Source of the DNA: an uncultured bacterium
GTDB lineage: Bacteria; Cyanobacteriota; Vampirovibrionia; Gastranaerophilales; Gastranaerophilaceae
Reading direction: 5' to 3'
NCBI GenBank assembly: GCA_902797965.1
Contig: CADBUY010000014.1
Span: 1-49,564, forward strand
Length of the DNA: 49,564 bases
Below, in pieces: positions 32,678-41,042 of this stretch (its first letter is position 1; every line of letters begins with the position of its first letter). Position numbers and translations under genes: made by a program. The notes under the pieces are model-generated. The model had not been told where the DNA came from. It searched no databases and saw only the letters and a list, made by a program, of their open reading frames with translations.

Positions 32678-33775
32678 ATGAACGATACTTTTAATATAAT
32701 GCAATTTTTAAAAAGCGCAGTTGCATCAGGCGCTTCCGATGAACATTTAATAGTAGGACAGCCGCCGCATATCAGAAAAAACGGTTTTATAAAAAAAACG
32801 AATATGGCACCGCTTACAAAAGAAGATTTAGATAAATCCATTTTAGAGATTGCACCGACAGCCATAAGAGATGAAATTTTAACCAGATGCGATGTTGATT
32901 TTATGTACGAAATAAAAGGTTGTTCAAGATTTCGTATCAACTACAACAGACAACTCGGTATGCCAGGATTAGTTATAAGAAATATTGCATTCAATATTCC
33001 TGAATTAAAAGATTTGTCACTGCCTGATATTTTGCATACTTTTGTTGAACAACAAAATGGTATTATACTGGTCACAGGACCAACAGGAAGCGGAAAATCA
33101 ACAACGATAGCATCTTTGATTAACCAGATAAATACAACTTCTGCAAAACATATTGTTACTATTGAAGATCCTATTGAATATGTTTACGGATGCAAAAAAA
33201 GTATAGTTACACAAAGACAAGTAGGCGTTGATACAAATTCTTTTTCAGACGGTATCAAATATGCTTTAAGACAAGACCCTGATGTAATATTTATTGGTGA
33301 GATAAGAGATAAGGAAACGATGGAAGCTGCTCTAAAAGCATCTGAAACAGGTCACCTTGTTCTTTCAACTCTTCACACAAATGATGCGGTTCAAACTATT
33401 AACAGAATTGTTAACATGTTTGAGGAATCAAACCGTTTCTTAATAAGACGACAACTTTCCGAAACTTTGCGTGCTACTATTGCTCAAAAACTGATTTATT
33501 CAGAGATGGATCAAAAGAGATATCCGGCATGTGAAATTATGGTTGTAACTTCTACAATAAAAGATTATATAAACAAAGATAATACGGAAGAGATTTATGA
33601 GCTTCTTAGAGATAATACTGTGGATAATATGATTTCTATGAATACATCTCTTGCGCTGCTTACAGACAGAGGATGTATTTCAGAAGAAGAAGCATTGGCA
33701 AATTCAAATGACGAAGCTGAACTAGAGAAAATATTCAGGGGCGTATATCAGGGAACAAAGGCTTATTATGAATAA
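32678..33775 (+). CDS. pilT: PilT-type retraction ATPase
   Basis: This 365-residue protein is a PilT/PilU-family secretion ATPase that powers type IV pilus retraction. It has the N-terminal PAS-like domain (SGASDEHLIVGQPPHIRKNG), Walker A GPTGSGKSTT, the Asp box TIEDPIEYVYGCKKSIVTQRQVG, Walker B DPDVIFIGEIRD and the His box THLVLSTLHTND-like segment GHLVLSTLHTNDA. ATG 32678 is chosen because AGAGG is well spaced; the in-frame ATG at 32645 has none. The C-terminus overlaps recO by 8 bases. No other pilus genes are in the window. Confidence 0.93.
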   Translation: MNDTFNIMQFLKSAVASGASDEHLIVGQPPHIRKNGFIKKTNMAPLTKEDLDKSILEIAPTAIRDEILTRCDVDFMYEIKGCSRFRINYNRQLGMPGLVIRNIAFNIPELKDLSLPDILHTFVEQQNGIILVTGPTGSGKSTTIASLINQINTTSAKHIVTIEDPIEYVYGCKKSIVTQRQVGVDTNSFSDGIKYALRQDPDVIFIGEIRDKETMEAALKASETGHLVLSTLHTNDAVQTINRIVNMFEESNRFLIRRQLSETLRATIAQKLIYSEMDQKRYPACEIMVVTSTIKDYINKDNTEEIYELLRDNTVDNMISMNTSLALLTDRGCISEEEALANSNDEAELEKIFRGVYQGTKAYYE

Positions 33776-34535
33776 TTACGTTACGGAAGCTATCAATCTG
33801 AAATCATACAACCTTAATGATGCTGACAAAATTATTGTTATGTACTCAAAGGATAACGGACTTATTAAAGGTGTTGCAAAAGGTATAAAAAAGCCTAAAA
33901 GCAAACTTGGAGCAAGAATGGATTTGCTTGTTGCAAATACACTCCAGCTTCTTAAAGGGCGTTCTATGGACACTATAGTTCAAGCTCAGACTGTTAACCA
34001 TTTCAGAAAAACAAGAGAAGATTATGACAAACTAATGCTGTCCTCATACGTTTCCGAAGTCGTTATGAATTTTGGTGAGGGTTCAGAAGCTTCATCAAAA
34101 GAGATTTACGAACTTTTATATAAAGCGCTTAACAGGATATCTGATTCTACAGAAAAAAAAGATATGCTTATTGCGGCAATCAAATTTCAACTCAAAATAC
34201 TTTTAATAATGGGATTTTGCGTTGAGCTTGATACTTGCTTATGCTGCGGTGAAAGAATCCTTGATGAAGATATGTATTTTTCAACAAAAATGGGCGGAGT
34301 TATTTGCAAAGATTGCTGTCAGCCTTTAGGTGTAAAACTCAAAATGCACCACAAAATCAGAGATTTTCTTCAGGCAATGCTTCAGTTTGATTTTAACTAT
34401 GAAAGCGAGTACGACAAAAAAGCAACAGAAAAAGTCTGTCAGGTATGTTTTGATTTGTTAGATGAATATATAAAGAGTCACACAAACAAACGACAGAAAT
34501 CCGTAAAAATGATACACGAAGTTGCTATGGTGTAG
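33768..34535 (+). CDS. recO: DNA repair protein RecO
   Basis: This 255-residue protein is RecO, which with RecR loads RecA onto gapped DNA. The N-terminal OB fold (VTEAINLKSYNLNDADKIIVMYSKDNGLIKGVAKGIKKPKSKLG) is typical. The zinc finger is CLCCG...CKDCC (around residues 155-185), with CQVC later. The start lies inside the end of pilT (8-base overlap), so translation is probably coupled. Length is normal. Confidence 0.93.
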   Translation: MNNYVTEAINLKSYNLNDADKIIVMYSKDNGLIKGVAKGIKKPKSKLGARMDLLVANTLQLLKGRSMDTIVQAQTVNHFRKTREDYDKLMLSSYVSEVVMNFGEGSEASSKEIYELLYKALNRISDSTEKKDMLIAAIKFQLKILLIMGFCVELDTCLCCGERILDEDMYFSTKMGGVICKDCCQPLGVKLKMHHKIRDFLQAMLQFDFNYESEYDKKATEKVCQVCFDLLDEYIKSHTNKRQKSVKMIHEVAMV

Positions 34536-34545
34536 CAAGAGCATA

Positions 34546-34620
34546 CCCTCGCCCCTTGCGGGAGAGGGGTAGAATTTCTTAATAAACTGTAGTGAATTTA
34601 GAAATTCGGGGTGAGGGGTA
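34546..34620 (+). repeat. CCCTCGCCCC...GGTGAGGGGTA repeat between recO and gatD
   Basis: This is a second copy of the element at 3553-3637, in the same sense relative to transcription. Its final GAGGGG (34613-34618) is the only Shine-Dalgarno-like sequence ahead of gatD ATG 34625, so the repeat may supply the ribosome site of that gene. Confidence 0.75.
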
Positions 34621-34624
34621 ATAT

Positions 34625-35335
34625 ATGAAAAGACAATTAAAAATTGGTCATTTATATCCAAAACTATTAAATATATATGGTGACGGCGGAAATATAATTA
34701 CATTGAAAAAACGTGCCGAATGGCGGGGGGTAAATGTTGAAGTTCACGAAATAAATTCCGGTGATGTATGGCTTGGCGAGCATGATATTTATTTTATCGG
34801 CGGAGGGCAGGACACTCAACAGATAGAAGTATCTTATGAGCTTAATCGACACAAAGAATTTATGACAGCCGAACGAGATAGAGGTGCAGTTTTCTTAGGG
34901 ATTTGCGGAGGATATCAACTACTTGGTCATTATTATCAACCGCATGAAGGTGATAAGCTTATGGGCATAAGCCTTTTAGATGCTTACACTGTTGCAGGAA
35001 ATAAACGATTTATCGGCAACGTAACTGTAGGTCAGGCAATGCCTGACAATAGCACCCTTGTCGGATTTGAGAACCATAGCGGACTAACATATCTACAAGG
35101 CGAAACAAAACCGATCGGTACTGTTATTGTAGGTAACGGAAATAACGGTGTGGATAAAACAGAGGGTGCAAGATTTAAAAATGTTTTCGGAACTTATATG
35201 CATGGATCGTTCCTCCCCAAGAACCCCAAATTTGCTGATTATCTATTAGAACTTGCACTCGGAGAAAAACTGGAACCGCTTGATGACAGCATTGAAAATA
35301 GCGCCCACAACGCATTAATTAATAAAGCGTATTAA
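34625..35335 (+). CDS. gatD: Lipid II isoglutaminyl synthase glutaminase subunit GatD
   Basis: This 236-residue protein is a class I (triad) glutamine amidotransferase of the CobB/CobQ type, best matched to GatD. The N-terminus KIGHLYPKLLNIYGDGGNIITLKKRAEWRG, the YFIGGGQDTQQ loop, the nucleophile VFLGICGGYQLLG (Cys), and the catalytic His in FGTYMHGSFLPKNP are all present. GatD passes ammonia to MurT, which amidates D-Glu in the stem peptide of lipid II. A GGGGGGTAAAT word lies within the coding sequence (about 34726-34736) as WRGVNV. MurT is not in the window. Confidence 0.88.
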   Translation: MKRQLKIGHLYPKLLNIYGDGGNIITLKKRAEWRGVNVEVHEINSGDVWLGEHDIYFIGGGQDTQQIEVSYELNRHKEFMTAERDRGAVFLGICGGYQLLGHYYQPHEGDKLMGISLLDAYTVAGNKRFIGNVTVGQAMPDNSTLVGFENHSGLTYLQGETKPIGTVIVGNGNNGVDKTEGARFKNVFGTYMHGSFLPKNPKFADYLLELALGEKLEPLDDSIENSAHNALINKAY

Positions 35336-35340
35336 TATTT

Positions 35341-35503
35341 GTCGGGTTAAAGCCAGACCTATTATCATTAAGCCAATTTTGTATAAAAAACGGAATTATC
35401 CCCTCTTGAACACATTCATAATCACCCCACCCTAGCCCTCCCCAGCCGGGGAGGGAGCTGTTGTTATTGAACAAAGGTGAAATATACAACAGCGGGTGGG
35501 GTG
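35341..35503. repeat. Palindrome and CACCCCACCC-ended element
   Basis: The palindrome GTCGGGTT-AAAG-CCAGAC (35341-35358) is followed by an 81-bp element (35423-35503) with perfect 10-bp ends CACCCCACCC and GGGTGGGGTG. Inside is a second palindrome CCCTCCCC/GGGGAGGG. The ends and layout match the G/C-rich parts of R1 and R3, though the centre differs. No gene. Confidence 0.75.
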
Positions 35504-35550
35504 TGCGACTTTGGATAATTACTGAAAAAATATATAAATGCCTTAATTTA

Positions 35551-36198
35551 TTAATTCAGATAAAGCATTAACAAAAGAGTTCTAAATGAACGCATGTTAC
35601 ACTCATACCCTGTTTTTACAAGATATGCTATTGTGCCGTAATCCATACTCTCAAAATGCTTATTGTACGCCTCAACCTTATTAAGCCAGTCAATTTCACT
35701 CTTTGTTAAATCCGCAGCTTCATCATCCGTTAAAGTACTTTTTACGGCAAGATAAACTTCATTAAGCAAATCATCAACTGCCTTATAATGTTCTTCTGCA
35801 AATTGATTTATTTCAAATGTATTATTACCTCTATTTTCAGAATACTTTTTTTCAATATTATTGAATTTTATCAAGAATGGATTCTGAGAATTTATTTTTG
35901 ATTTTACTTCATCAAACAGCTTTGATAACTCTTTTTCATCTTTTTCAATCTCATCATTGCGTTCTGAAATCAATAAAACATCATTTTTAGTTACTAAATC
36001 AAAGTATTTTTTCTGGTAATCTTCAATAACATCCAATATAGAGGCTTGTTCAATTATCTGAACCTGCTCCGCTTGTTCTTGTTTATTTTCTGAAAAATAC
36101 TTTTCGGTAAGTATTCTCAAATTCAAATACGAAACGATAAATAATGACGCTCCGCAAACGGCTAAAATAAAAACAACCGGTCTTATTCTCTTTCCCAT
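35551..36198 (-). CDS. Membrane-anchored LprI-like (DUF1311) domain protein
   Basis: This 215-residue protein has one N-terminal membrane segment (IRPVVFILAVCGASLFIVSYLNL), so the rest is outside the cytosol. The middle is a charged coiled region with EIEKDEKELSKLFDEV. The C-terminal part, LLNEVYLAVKSTLTDDEAADLTKSEIDWLNKVEAYN, follows the lysozyme-inhibitor LprI-like pattern (a W in the second helix), but only one of the usual Cys remains (YECNMRS). Function unknown; a lysozyme-inhibitor role is only suggested by the family. AAGGAT precedes ATG. Confidence 0.7.
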   Translation of the reverse strand: MGKRIRPVVFILAVCGASLFIVSYLNLRILTEKYFSENKQEQAEQVQIIEQASILDVIEDYQKKYFDLVTKNDVLLISERNDEIEKDEKELSKLFDEVKSKINSQNPFLIKFNNIEKKYSENRGNNTFEINQFAEEHYKAVDDLLNEVYLAVKSTLTDDEAADLTKSEIDWLNKVEAYNKHFESMDYGTIAYLVKTGYECNMRSFRTLLLMLYLN

Positions 36199-36257
36199 TT
36201 TTATCCTTATTGCAAAAGAGGGGTGGTATATCCATCCCTCTCATTAATGATTTATAA

Positions 36258-38939
36258 CTATTTTAAAGACTCAATTAAGTCTGTGATTACTTTTTCCTGT
36301 GCTGTTATTTCTTCAATTCTTGCATTCGTTTGTTCTACAAGCTCTTTAGGTGCATTTGCAACAAACTTTTCGTTCTTCATTCTGCCCAAGAGTCCGTTTT
36401 TCTCATTTCTTAACTTATCAAGCTTCTTTTCTTGTCTTTTTATCTCTGCATCAAGGTCGATTAAATCTGCTAGAGGAACAATAAGTTTAGAAGTAGAAAC
36501 AACTGCTGTTGCGCTCTTTGGAGGAACAGGTGCATTCAACTCTGCATAAGTTATATTATTAACTTTTGCCAAACGGTGAATATAAGACTCGATAGAATTA
36601 AATATCTCTTTTTCTCTGCCCTCTGATCTAATCTCAACATCAACAGTTGCAGAAGTCGGAATATTGAAACTTTGTCTTACATTTCTTAAAGATGTAATAG
36701 TATCAAATACCATTTTCATCTCTTCTGCTTCAGTCGGATAAGACAATTCTTCTTTATATGTAGGATACTCTGCAATAATTAATGCACTTGGCTTATCAAC
36801 CTCAGCACTTAAACCGATACTTTTTATTCCTTGCCATACTTGTTCCGTAATATGCGGCATAATCGGATGTAACATTCTTAATGACATATCAAGAACGTAT
36901 CTCAAAACTCTTTGTGTATTGAGTTTTAGTTCACTATCCTGAAGCTGAATTTTAGCAATTTCAACATACCAATCGCAATACTCAGAACGGAAGAAATCAT
37001 ACAGAACGTGAGCAATTTCACCAATTCTATAATCTTTCATATTTTCGTTAACAAGCTTTGCCGTTTCGTTTAGTTGATTCAAAATCCACTTGTCAACAAG
37101 AGTTAACTTGCTCTTATCTATCGGTTTATCATCAACTCCTTCAAGATTCATCAAAACAAATCTTGAAGCGTTCCATAGTTTATTAGCGAAGTTTCTTCCA
37201 TACTCAAATCTCTCATCGGAAATCTTGATATCTTGACCGCCATAAGTACAAAGAGATGTCATTGTAAATCTTAGAGCATCGCAGCCGTATTTCTCAATAA
37301 TTTCAACAGGGTCAATTGTGTTACCTTTAGACTTAGACATCTTTTGACCTTTTTCATCTCTGATTAAACCATGTATATAAACATCCTTAAACGGAGCTTT
37401 TCCTGTAAACTCTAACCCCATCGTAATCATTCTTGCTACCCAGAAGAATATAATATCAAAACCTGTTACAAGAACGCTTGTAGGATAGAACTTCTTAAAA
37501 TCATCAGTTTCAGAGTTCGGGAATCCCATTGTAGAGAATGGCCATAAACCTGAAGAGAACCAAGTATCAAGACAATCAGATTCCTGAACATACATATTAG
37601 GATCAGGATTTTCCTTTGCAACAACCATTTCACCTGTTTCTTTATGGTAGTAAGCCGGAATTTGATGTCCCCACCAGATTTGACGGGAGATACACCAATC
37701 TCTTATATTTTCCATCCAACCTAAGTAGTTTTTAGTCCAGCGTTCAGGAATAAAGTTAATTCTTCCGTCTTTAACCGCTGCAATCGCTTCTTTAGCAAGC
37801 GGTGCCATTTTAACAAACCATTGTTCCGATAGAAGCGGTTCTATTGTTGTATTACATCTCTGGCATTTACCTACGTTATGTTCGTGGTCTTTGACACGCA
37901 GTAAGAAATTGTTATAAGAAAGCATGTCAACAACTTTCTTTCTTGCTTCATATCTGTCCATACCCCAATACTCAGGTGGTACCTCCGCACACTGTTTTAA
38001 TTTACCCTCTTCATCAATGACCCAAATCGGCTTAAATCCATGTCTGTTTCCTACTTCAAAGTCATTAGGGTCATGAGCCGGTGTAATCTTTACTGCACCC
38101 GTTCCAAATGATTTATCAACATACTCATCTGCAATAATCGGGATTACTCTGTTTGTAAGAGGAATAAGAACTTTCTTGCCGATAAGCTCAGAATATTTTT
38201 TATCTGATGGATGAACTGCTATTGCAACATCACCAAACATTGTTTCAGGACGAGTTGTATCAACAATAATTGCCCCCGGTTCATTAACAAGAGGATAGGA
38301 TATCTCCCACAAATGTCCCTGTTCTGTTTCGTACTCGGTTTCTATATCAGAAATAGCCGATTGGCAGCGAGGACACCAGTTAACAATATATGCGCCTTTA
38401 TAGATTAAACCTTTGTTATACAAAGTTACAAAAACTTCTTTAACCGCATCAGAACAGCCTTTATCAAAAGTAAATCTTTCTCTTGAACGATCAAAAGAAG
38501 CACCGAGTTTTTTCATCTGATCTAAAATTCTGCTTTTATGCTCATTAGTCCATTCCCAAGTTTTTTCAAGAAATTTTTCTCTGCCCAAATCGTGACGGGT
38601 CAAACCTTCCTTTGCAAGTTGTTTTTCTACAACATTTTGAGTTGCAAGACCGGCGTGGTCTGTTCCCGGAATCCACAATGCTTCATATCCGCTCATTCTG
38701 TGATAACGGGTTAAAATGTCCTGCAAAGTTTCATCAAGAGCGTGTCCCATATGTAATACGCCCGTAACATTTGGAGGCGGAATAACAATTGTGAACGGAG
38801 GTTTGTTTGAATGTGCATCTGCTTTAAAATACTCACCATCCTCCCAGAATTTGTATATTTTTTCTTCTGTTGCCCTTGCATCATATACTGTAGGCAAATC
38901 CTCAATCTTAATCTTGTCTAATGTTGCATTGTTATTCAT
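36258..38939 (-). CDS. valS: Valyl-tRNA synthetase
   Basis: This 893-residue class I synthetase charges tRNA-Val. The HIGH-type motif PPPNVTGVLHMGHAL, WIPGTDHAGLATQ, the editing (CP1) domain with TTRPETMFGDVAIAVHP, a zinc site (WCPRCQSAI; GKCQRCNTTI), the KMSKS motif (GQKMSKSKGNTIDP) and the C-terminal coiled coil (DAEIKRQEKKLDKLRNEKNGLLGRMKNEKFVANAP) are all seen. Length is normal. Upstream on the minus strand (A)TGACA-17-TATAAG is a good promoter, and GAGGGAA is the ribosome site. Confidence 0.97.
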   Translation of the reverse strand: MNNNATLDKIKIEDLPTVYDARATEEKIYKFWEDGEYFKADAHSNKPPFTIVIPPPNVTGVLHMGHALDETLQDILTRYHRMSGYEALWIPGTDHAGLATQNVVEKQLAKEGLTRHDLGREKFLEKTWEWTNEHKSRILDQMKKLGASFDRSRERFTFDKGCSDAVKEVFVTLYNKGLIYKGAYIVNWCPRCQSAISDIETEYETEQGHLWEISYPLVNEPGAIIVDTTRPETMFGDVAIAVHPSDKKYSELIGKKVLIPLTNRVIPIIADEYVDKSFGTGAVKITPAHDPNDFEVGNRHGFKPIWVIDEEGKLKQCAEVPPEYWGMDRYEARKKVVDMLSYNNFLLRVKDHEHNVGKCQRCNTTIEPLLSEQWFVKMAPLAKEAIAAVKDGRINFIPERWTKNYLGWMENIRDWCISRQIWWGHQIPAYYHKETGEMVVAKENPDPNMYVQESDCLDTWFSSGLWPFSTMGFPNSETDDFKKFYPTSVLVTGFDIIFFWVARMITMGLEFTGKAPFKDVYIHGLIRDEKGQKMSKSKGNTIDPVEIIEKYGCDALRFTMTSLCTYGGQDIKISDERFEYGRNFANKLWNASRFVLMNLEGVDDKPIDKSKLTLVDKWILNQLNETAKLVNENMKDYRIGEIAHVLYDFFRSEYCDWYVEIAKIQLQDSELKLNTQRVLRYVLDMSLRMLHPIMPHITEQVWQGIKSIGLSAEVDKPSALIIAEYPTYKEELSYPTEAEEMKMVFDTITSLRNVRQSFNIPTSATVDVEIRSEGREKEIFNSIESYIHRLAKVNNITYAELNAPVPPKSATAVVSTSKLIVPLADLIDLDAEIKRQEKKLDKLRNEKNGLLGRMKNEKFVANAPKELVEQTNARIEEITAQEKVITDLIESLK

Positions 38940-39006
38940 AGCATTCCCTCATTTTTTAATCTATACTTATAGCCTATCACAAAAATATTGTCATACAAGG
39001 CAATCA

Positions 39007-39245
39007 GGGGGGGGGGTAAATGAAATTTTGTTTTTTTGTAAAACTCCACGATTATTGTCTTAGCAGGGGGGGGTAAATGTAATTAGGTTTGACGCTAAAG
39101 AAACAAGTTTGTCATTGCGAGGAGGCAGAGGCCTGCCGACGTGGCAATCCAGCCTTTGTAATCCGATGAACTGTTATGGTATTTGATTAAATGGTTGAAT
39201 AGTTAATTATAGGTCGGCTTTACTAAGCCGACAAAAACTTTTTTG
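39007..39245 (+). repeat. Repeat cluster upstream of valS
   Basis: Three families lie in this gene-free gap. Ten G plus TAAAT (39007-39021) leads to AACTCCACGATTATTGTC and a second eight-G TAAAT tract (39066-39078), matching 258-318 and 5196-5252. GTCATTGCGAGGAGGCAGAGGCCTGCCG...GGCAATCCAGCC (39112-39155) is the hairpin repeat with a different inner stem. GTCGGCTT-TACT-AAGCCGAC (39213-39232) is the small palindrome. Confidence 0.8.
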
Positions 39246-39276
39246 TATACTAATTATCAATATAATCAATATTACC

Positions 39277-40224
39277 TTATTTAATAATATTTTCTTTTTT
39301 TAATTCTTCAATAACCTGAATTCTGCGTTCCTTATACAAACTTCTTAACTCAGGATTTTGCTCCCAAAAATTTCTGTAATAGCCGCAAGTTACTCTCTTT
39401 TCTTCCTGTGTCAAATGTTCACCTGACATTTTCTTAGAAAGAACTTTTTTTACATAAGGCGACAGTGAACGTGTATAATTGTGCAGAGCATCTTTTATTT
39501 CAGGACACTTATCCCAGGTCATTTTGCTTATCAGTCCAGTACGCTTTGCTAATTCAGGATTTCGTTTATAGAAATCTATCATTTCCTGTTTCTTTTTTGC
39601 TCTGTATTCTGAGGTTCTATGGGTTTCTGCCGCTTTTGCCAATCGGCGTTTCTGAGCTTCCGGATTCGAGTAAATTGCCTGTCTTGAAAGTTCTGAAATA
39701 CGGTTATTTTCATCTTCATGACTCATCTTAAATAATTTAATATAACTTCCGCTTAATTTTTCTATATTCAGTTTTTTATTAAGCCAAGATAGCAAACTGC
39801 GATTTGTAAAACCGTATTCACGAACCAGATTATCCTGAGAAGTCGGAGTATACAATTTTTTCAGATAATTAAGAGTGAAGTTTTCGGGTGACATTATCTT
39901 TTTAATTGCTTTCAATGCCTTTGAACGGTTATCACCCAATGATGTTAACTCCCTAATTCCTCTAAACTCAGGATACAGTTTCTTAACTTCTTCCAAAGAA
40001 GTTGCATTGAATAAACCACTATACAAATCATTATGAAGTTCATACAATTTAGGAATCTCTTTACTTTTGTCAGATAATATGCTTTTTATCTTTTCTGAAA
40101 TTCTTAACGGCAAGTATTTTGAATGTTTTGTATAAACATATTCAAGAGTAATATCAGATGCAGAAGAAAATGTTATTCCCTGATTATTATAATTTGAAAA
40201 TTGTATACTATTTTGAATTCTCAT
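39277..40224 (-). CDS. Basic helical protein with NPEL repeats, unknown function
   Basis: This 315-residue protein is not recognised. The N-terminus has QFSNYNNQGITFSS, loosely like the F-x-G-G words of the 30149 protein. A predicted helix-turn-helix-like stretch is NLVREYGFTNRSLLSWLNKKLNIEKLSG. Repeated words IYSNPEAQKRR, DFYKRNPELAKR and NFWEQNPELRSLYKERR suggest three related helical units separated by basic linkers. High Lys/Arg content suggests nucleic-acid or membrane-surface binding. No signal peptide. Start has no clear Shine-Dalgarno. Some intron-endonuclease modules (NUMOD) have similar basic repeats, but this is speculative. Confidence 0.7.
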   Translation of the reverse strand: MRIQNSIQFSNYNNQGITFSSASDITLEYVYTKHSKYLPLRISEKIKSILSDKSKEIPKLYELHNDLYSGLFNATSLEEVKKLYPEFRGIRELTSLGDNRSKALKAIKKIMSPENFTLNYLKKLYTPTSQDNLVREYGFTNRSLLSWLNKKLNIEKLSGSYIKLFKMSHEDENNRISELSRQAIYSNPEAQKRRLAKAAETHRTSEYRAKKKQEMIDFYKRNPELAKRTGLISKMTWDKCPEIKDALHNYTRSLSPYVKKVLSKKMSGEHLTQEEKRVTCGYYRNFWEQNPELRSLYKERRIQVIEELKKENIIK

Positions 40225-40266
40225 ATTAAATACAAAACCCCAAAATATAAAATTTGCTAACTATGG

Positions 40267-40278
40267 TAGAATAAATTT
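40267..40278 (+). promoter_or_regulatory. Extended -10 promoter directly ahead of the PPTase gene
   Basis: TGG-TAGAAT ends 6 bases before ATG 40279, which would place transcription start at or next to the start codon. No Shine-Dalgarno is present, so a leaderless mRNA is likely. Confidence 0.4.
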
Positions 40279-40806
40279 ATGGATATATTTATTATAAATA
40301 CAAATGACGTTAATCACATATCTGAAAATTTGCTTAAACAATTTGAGCACAAAAATTTTTTAAACAAAAAAAAGCGGCAGGAACATTGTTTGTCATATTT
40401 AATGTTAGACAGAATTCTGAAAGAAGTTTATCAAATATCAGACAGAGAAATTGAATTTATCAATGAAAAACCATATTTAAAAAATAAAGAAAAATTTTTT
40501 AGTATAAGCCACAGCGGTGAATTTATTACAATTGCTTTTTCCGATTACAACTGTGGCGTTGATATTGAAAAAATAAAAGAAAGACCTTATAAAAAAATTG
40601 CAGAACGAATGAATTTTAAAAGCCAAAATCTTGAAGAATTCTACATGGATTGGACAAAGTATGAAGCAGAATATAAACTTAATGATACCCCGCGAAGCCT
40701 TTATCAATTTATGCACAAAAGCTATGTTATTACGGCTGTTTGTTCAAATATTCAGGAAAATTTTGAAATTTACATTCAAAACGGAGAACAGTTTCCTAAT
40801 TTATAA
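40279..40806 (+). CDS. 4'-phosphopantetheinyl transferase (Sfp-like)
   Basis: This 175-residue protein has the phosphopantetheinyl transferase motifs: FSISHSGEFITIAFSD, then GVDIEKIKER (metal-binding D-x-E) and DWTKYEAEYKL (the W-x-x-x-E-A-x-x-K motif). It would attach phosphopantetheine to acyl or peptidyl carrier proteins. It is shorter than Sfp (about 224), nearer to compact AcpT-like members. The C-terminal part after the catalytic helix is brief. No carrier protein or synthase gene is adjacent. Confidence 0.85.
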   Translation: MDIFIINTNDVNHISENLLKQFEHKNFLNKKKRQEHCLSYLMLDRILKEVYQISDREIEFINEKPYLKNKEKFFSISHSGEFITIAFSDYNCGVDIEKIKERPYKKIAERMNFKSQNLEEFYMDWTKYEAEYKLNDTPRSLYQFMHKSYVITAVCSNIQENFEIYIQNGEQFPNL

Positions 40807-40868
40807 AGCGTAAGTTATTAAAGTTTTCTGTTTTTTTTCCGATATTACTTCTGTAAAGGAGAGTTTTT

Positions 40869-41042
40869 ATGGCAAGAATTATTGAATCTGGAAACGGAAA
40901 CAGAAGAATTATAAAAATGACGACAGATGATATCGTCACAATAGTAAGCGAATATCAAAGACTTGTTCCCAGAGGTACAGATTATGAGAACACAAGAAAT
41001 TATCTGGAAAACGCTGTCTTATACATTCCTGAAGATATTTAA
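40869..41042 (+). CDS. Hidden 57-residue gene of unknown function
   Basis: The frame MARIIESGNGNRRIIKMTTD runs to NTRNYLENAVLYIPEDI and stops at TAA 41040. AAAGGAG lies 6 bases ahead of ATG, among the best ribosome sites in the window. Composition is that of a real protein (charged, no low complexity). Its stop overlaps the stop of the convergent TPR gene by 4 bases (41039-41042). It follows the PPTase gene by 62 bases in the same direction. No family recognised. Confidence 0.72.
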   Translation: MARIIESGNGNRRIIKMTTDDIVTIVSEYQRLVPRGTDYENTRNYLENAVLYIPEDI

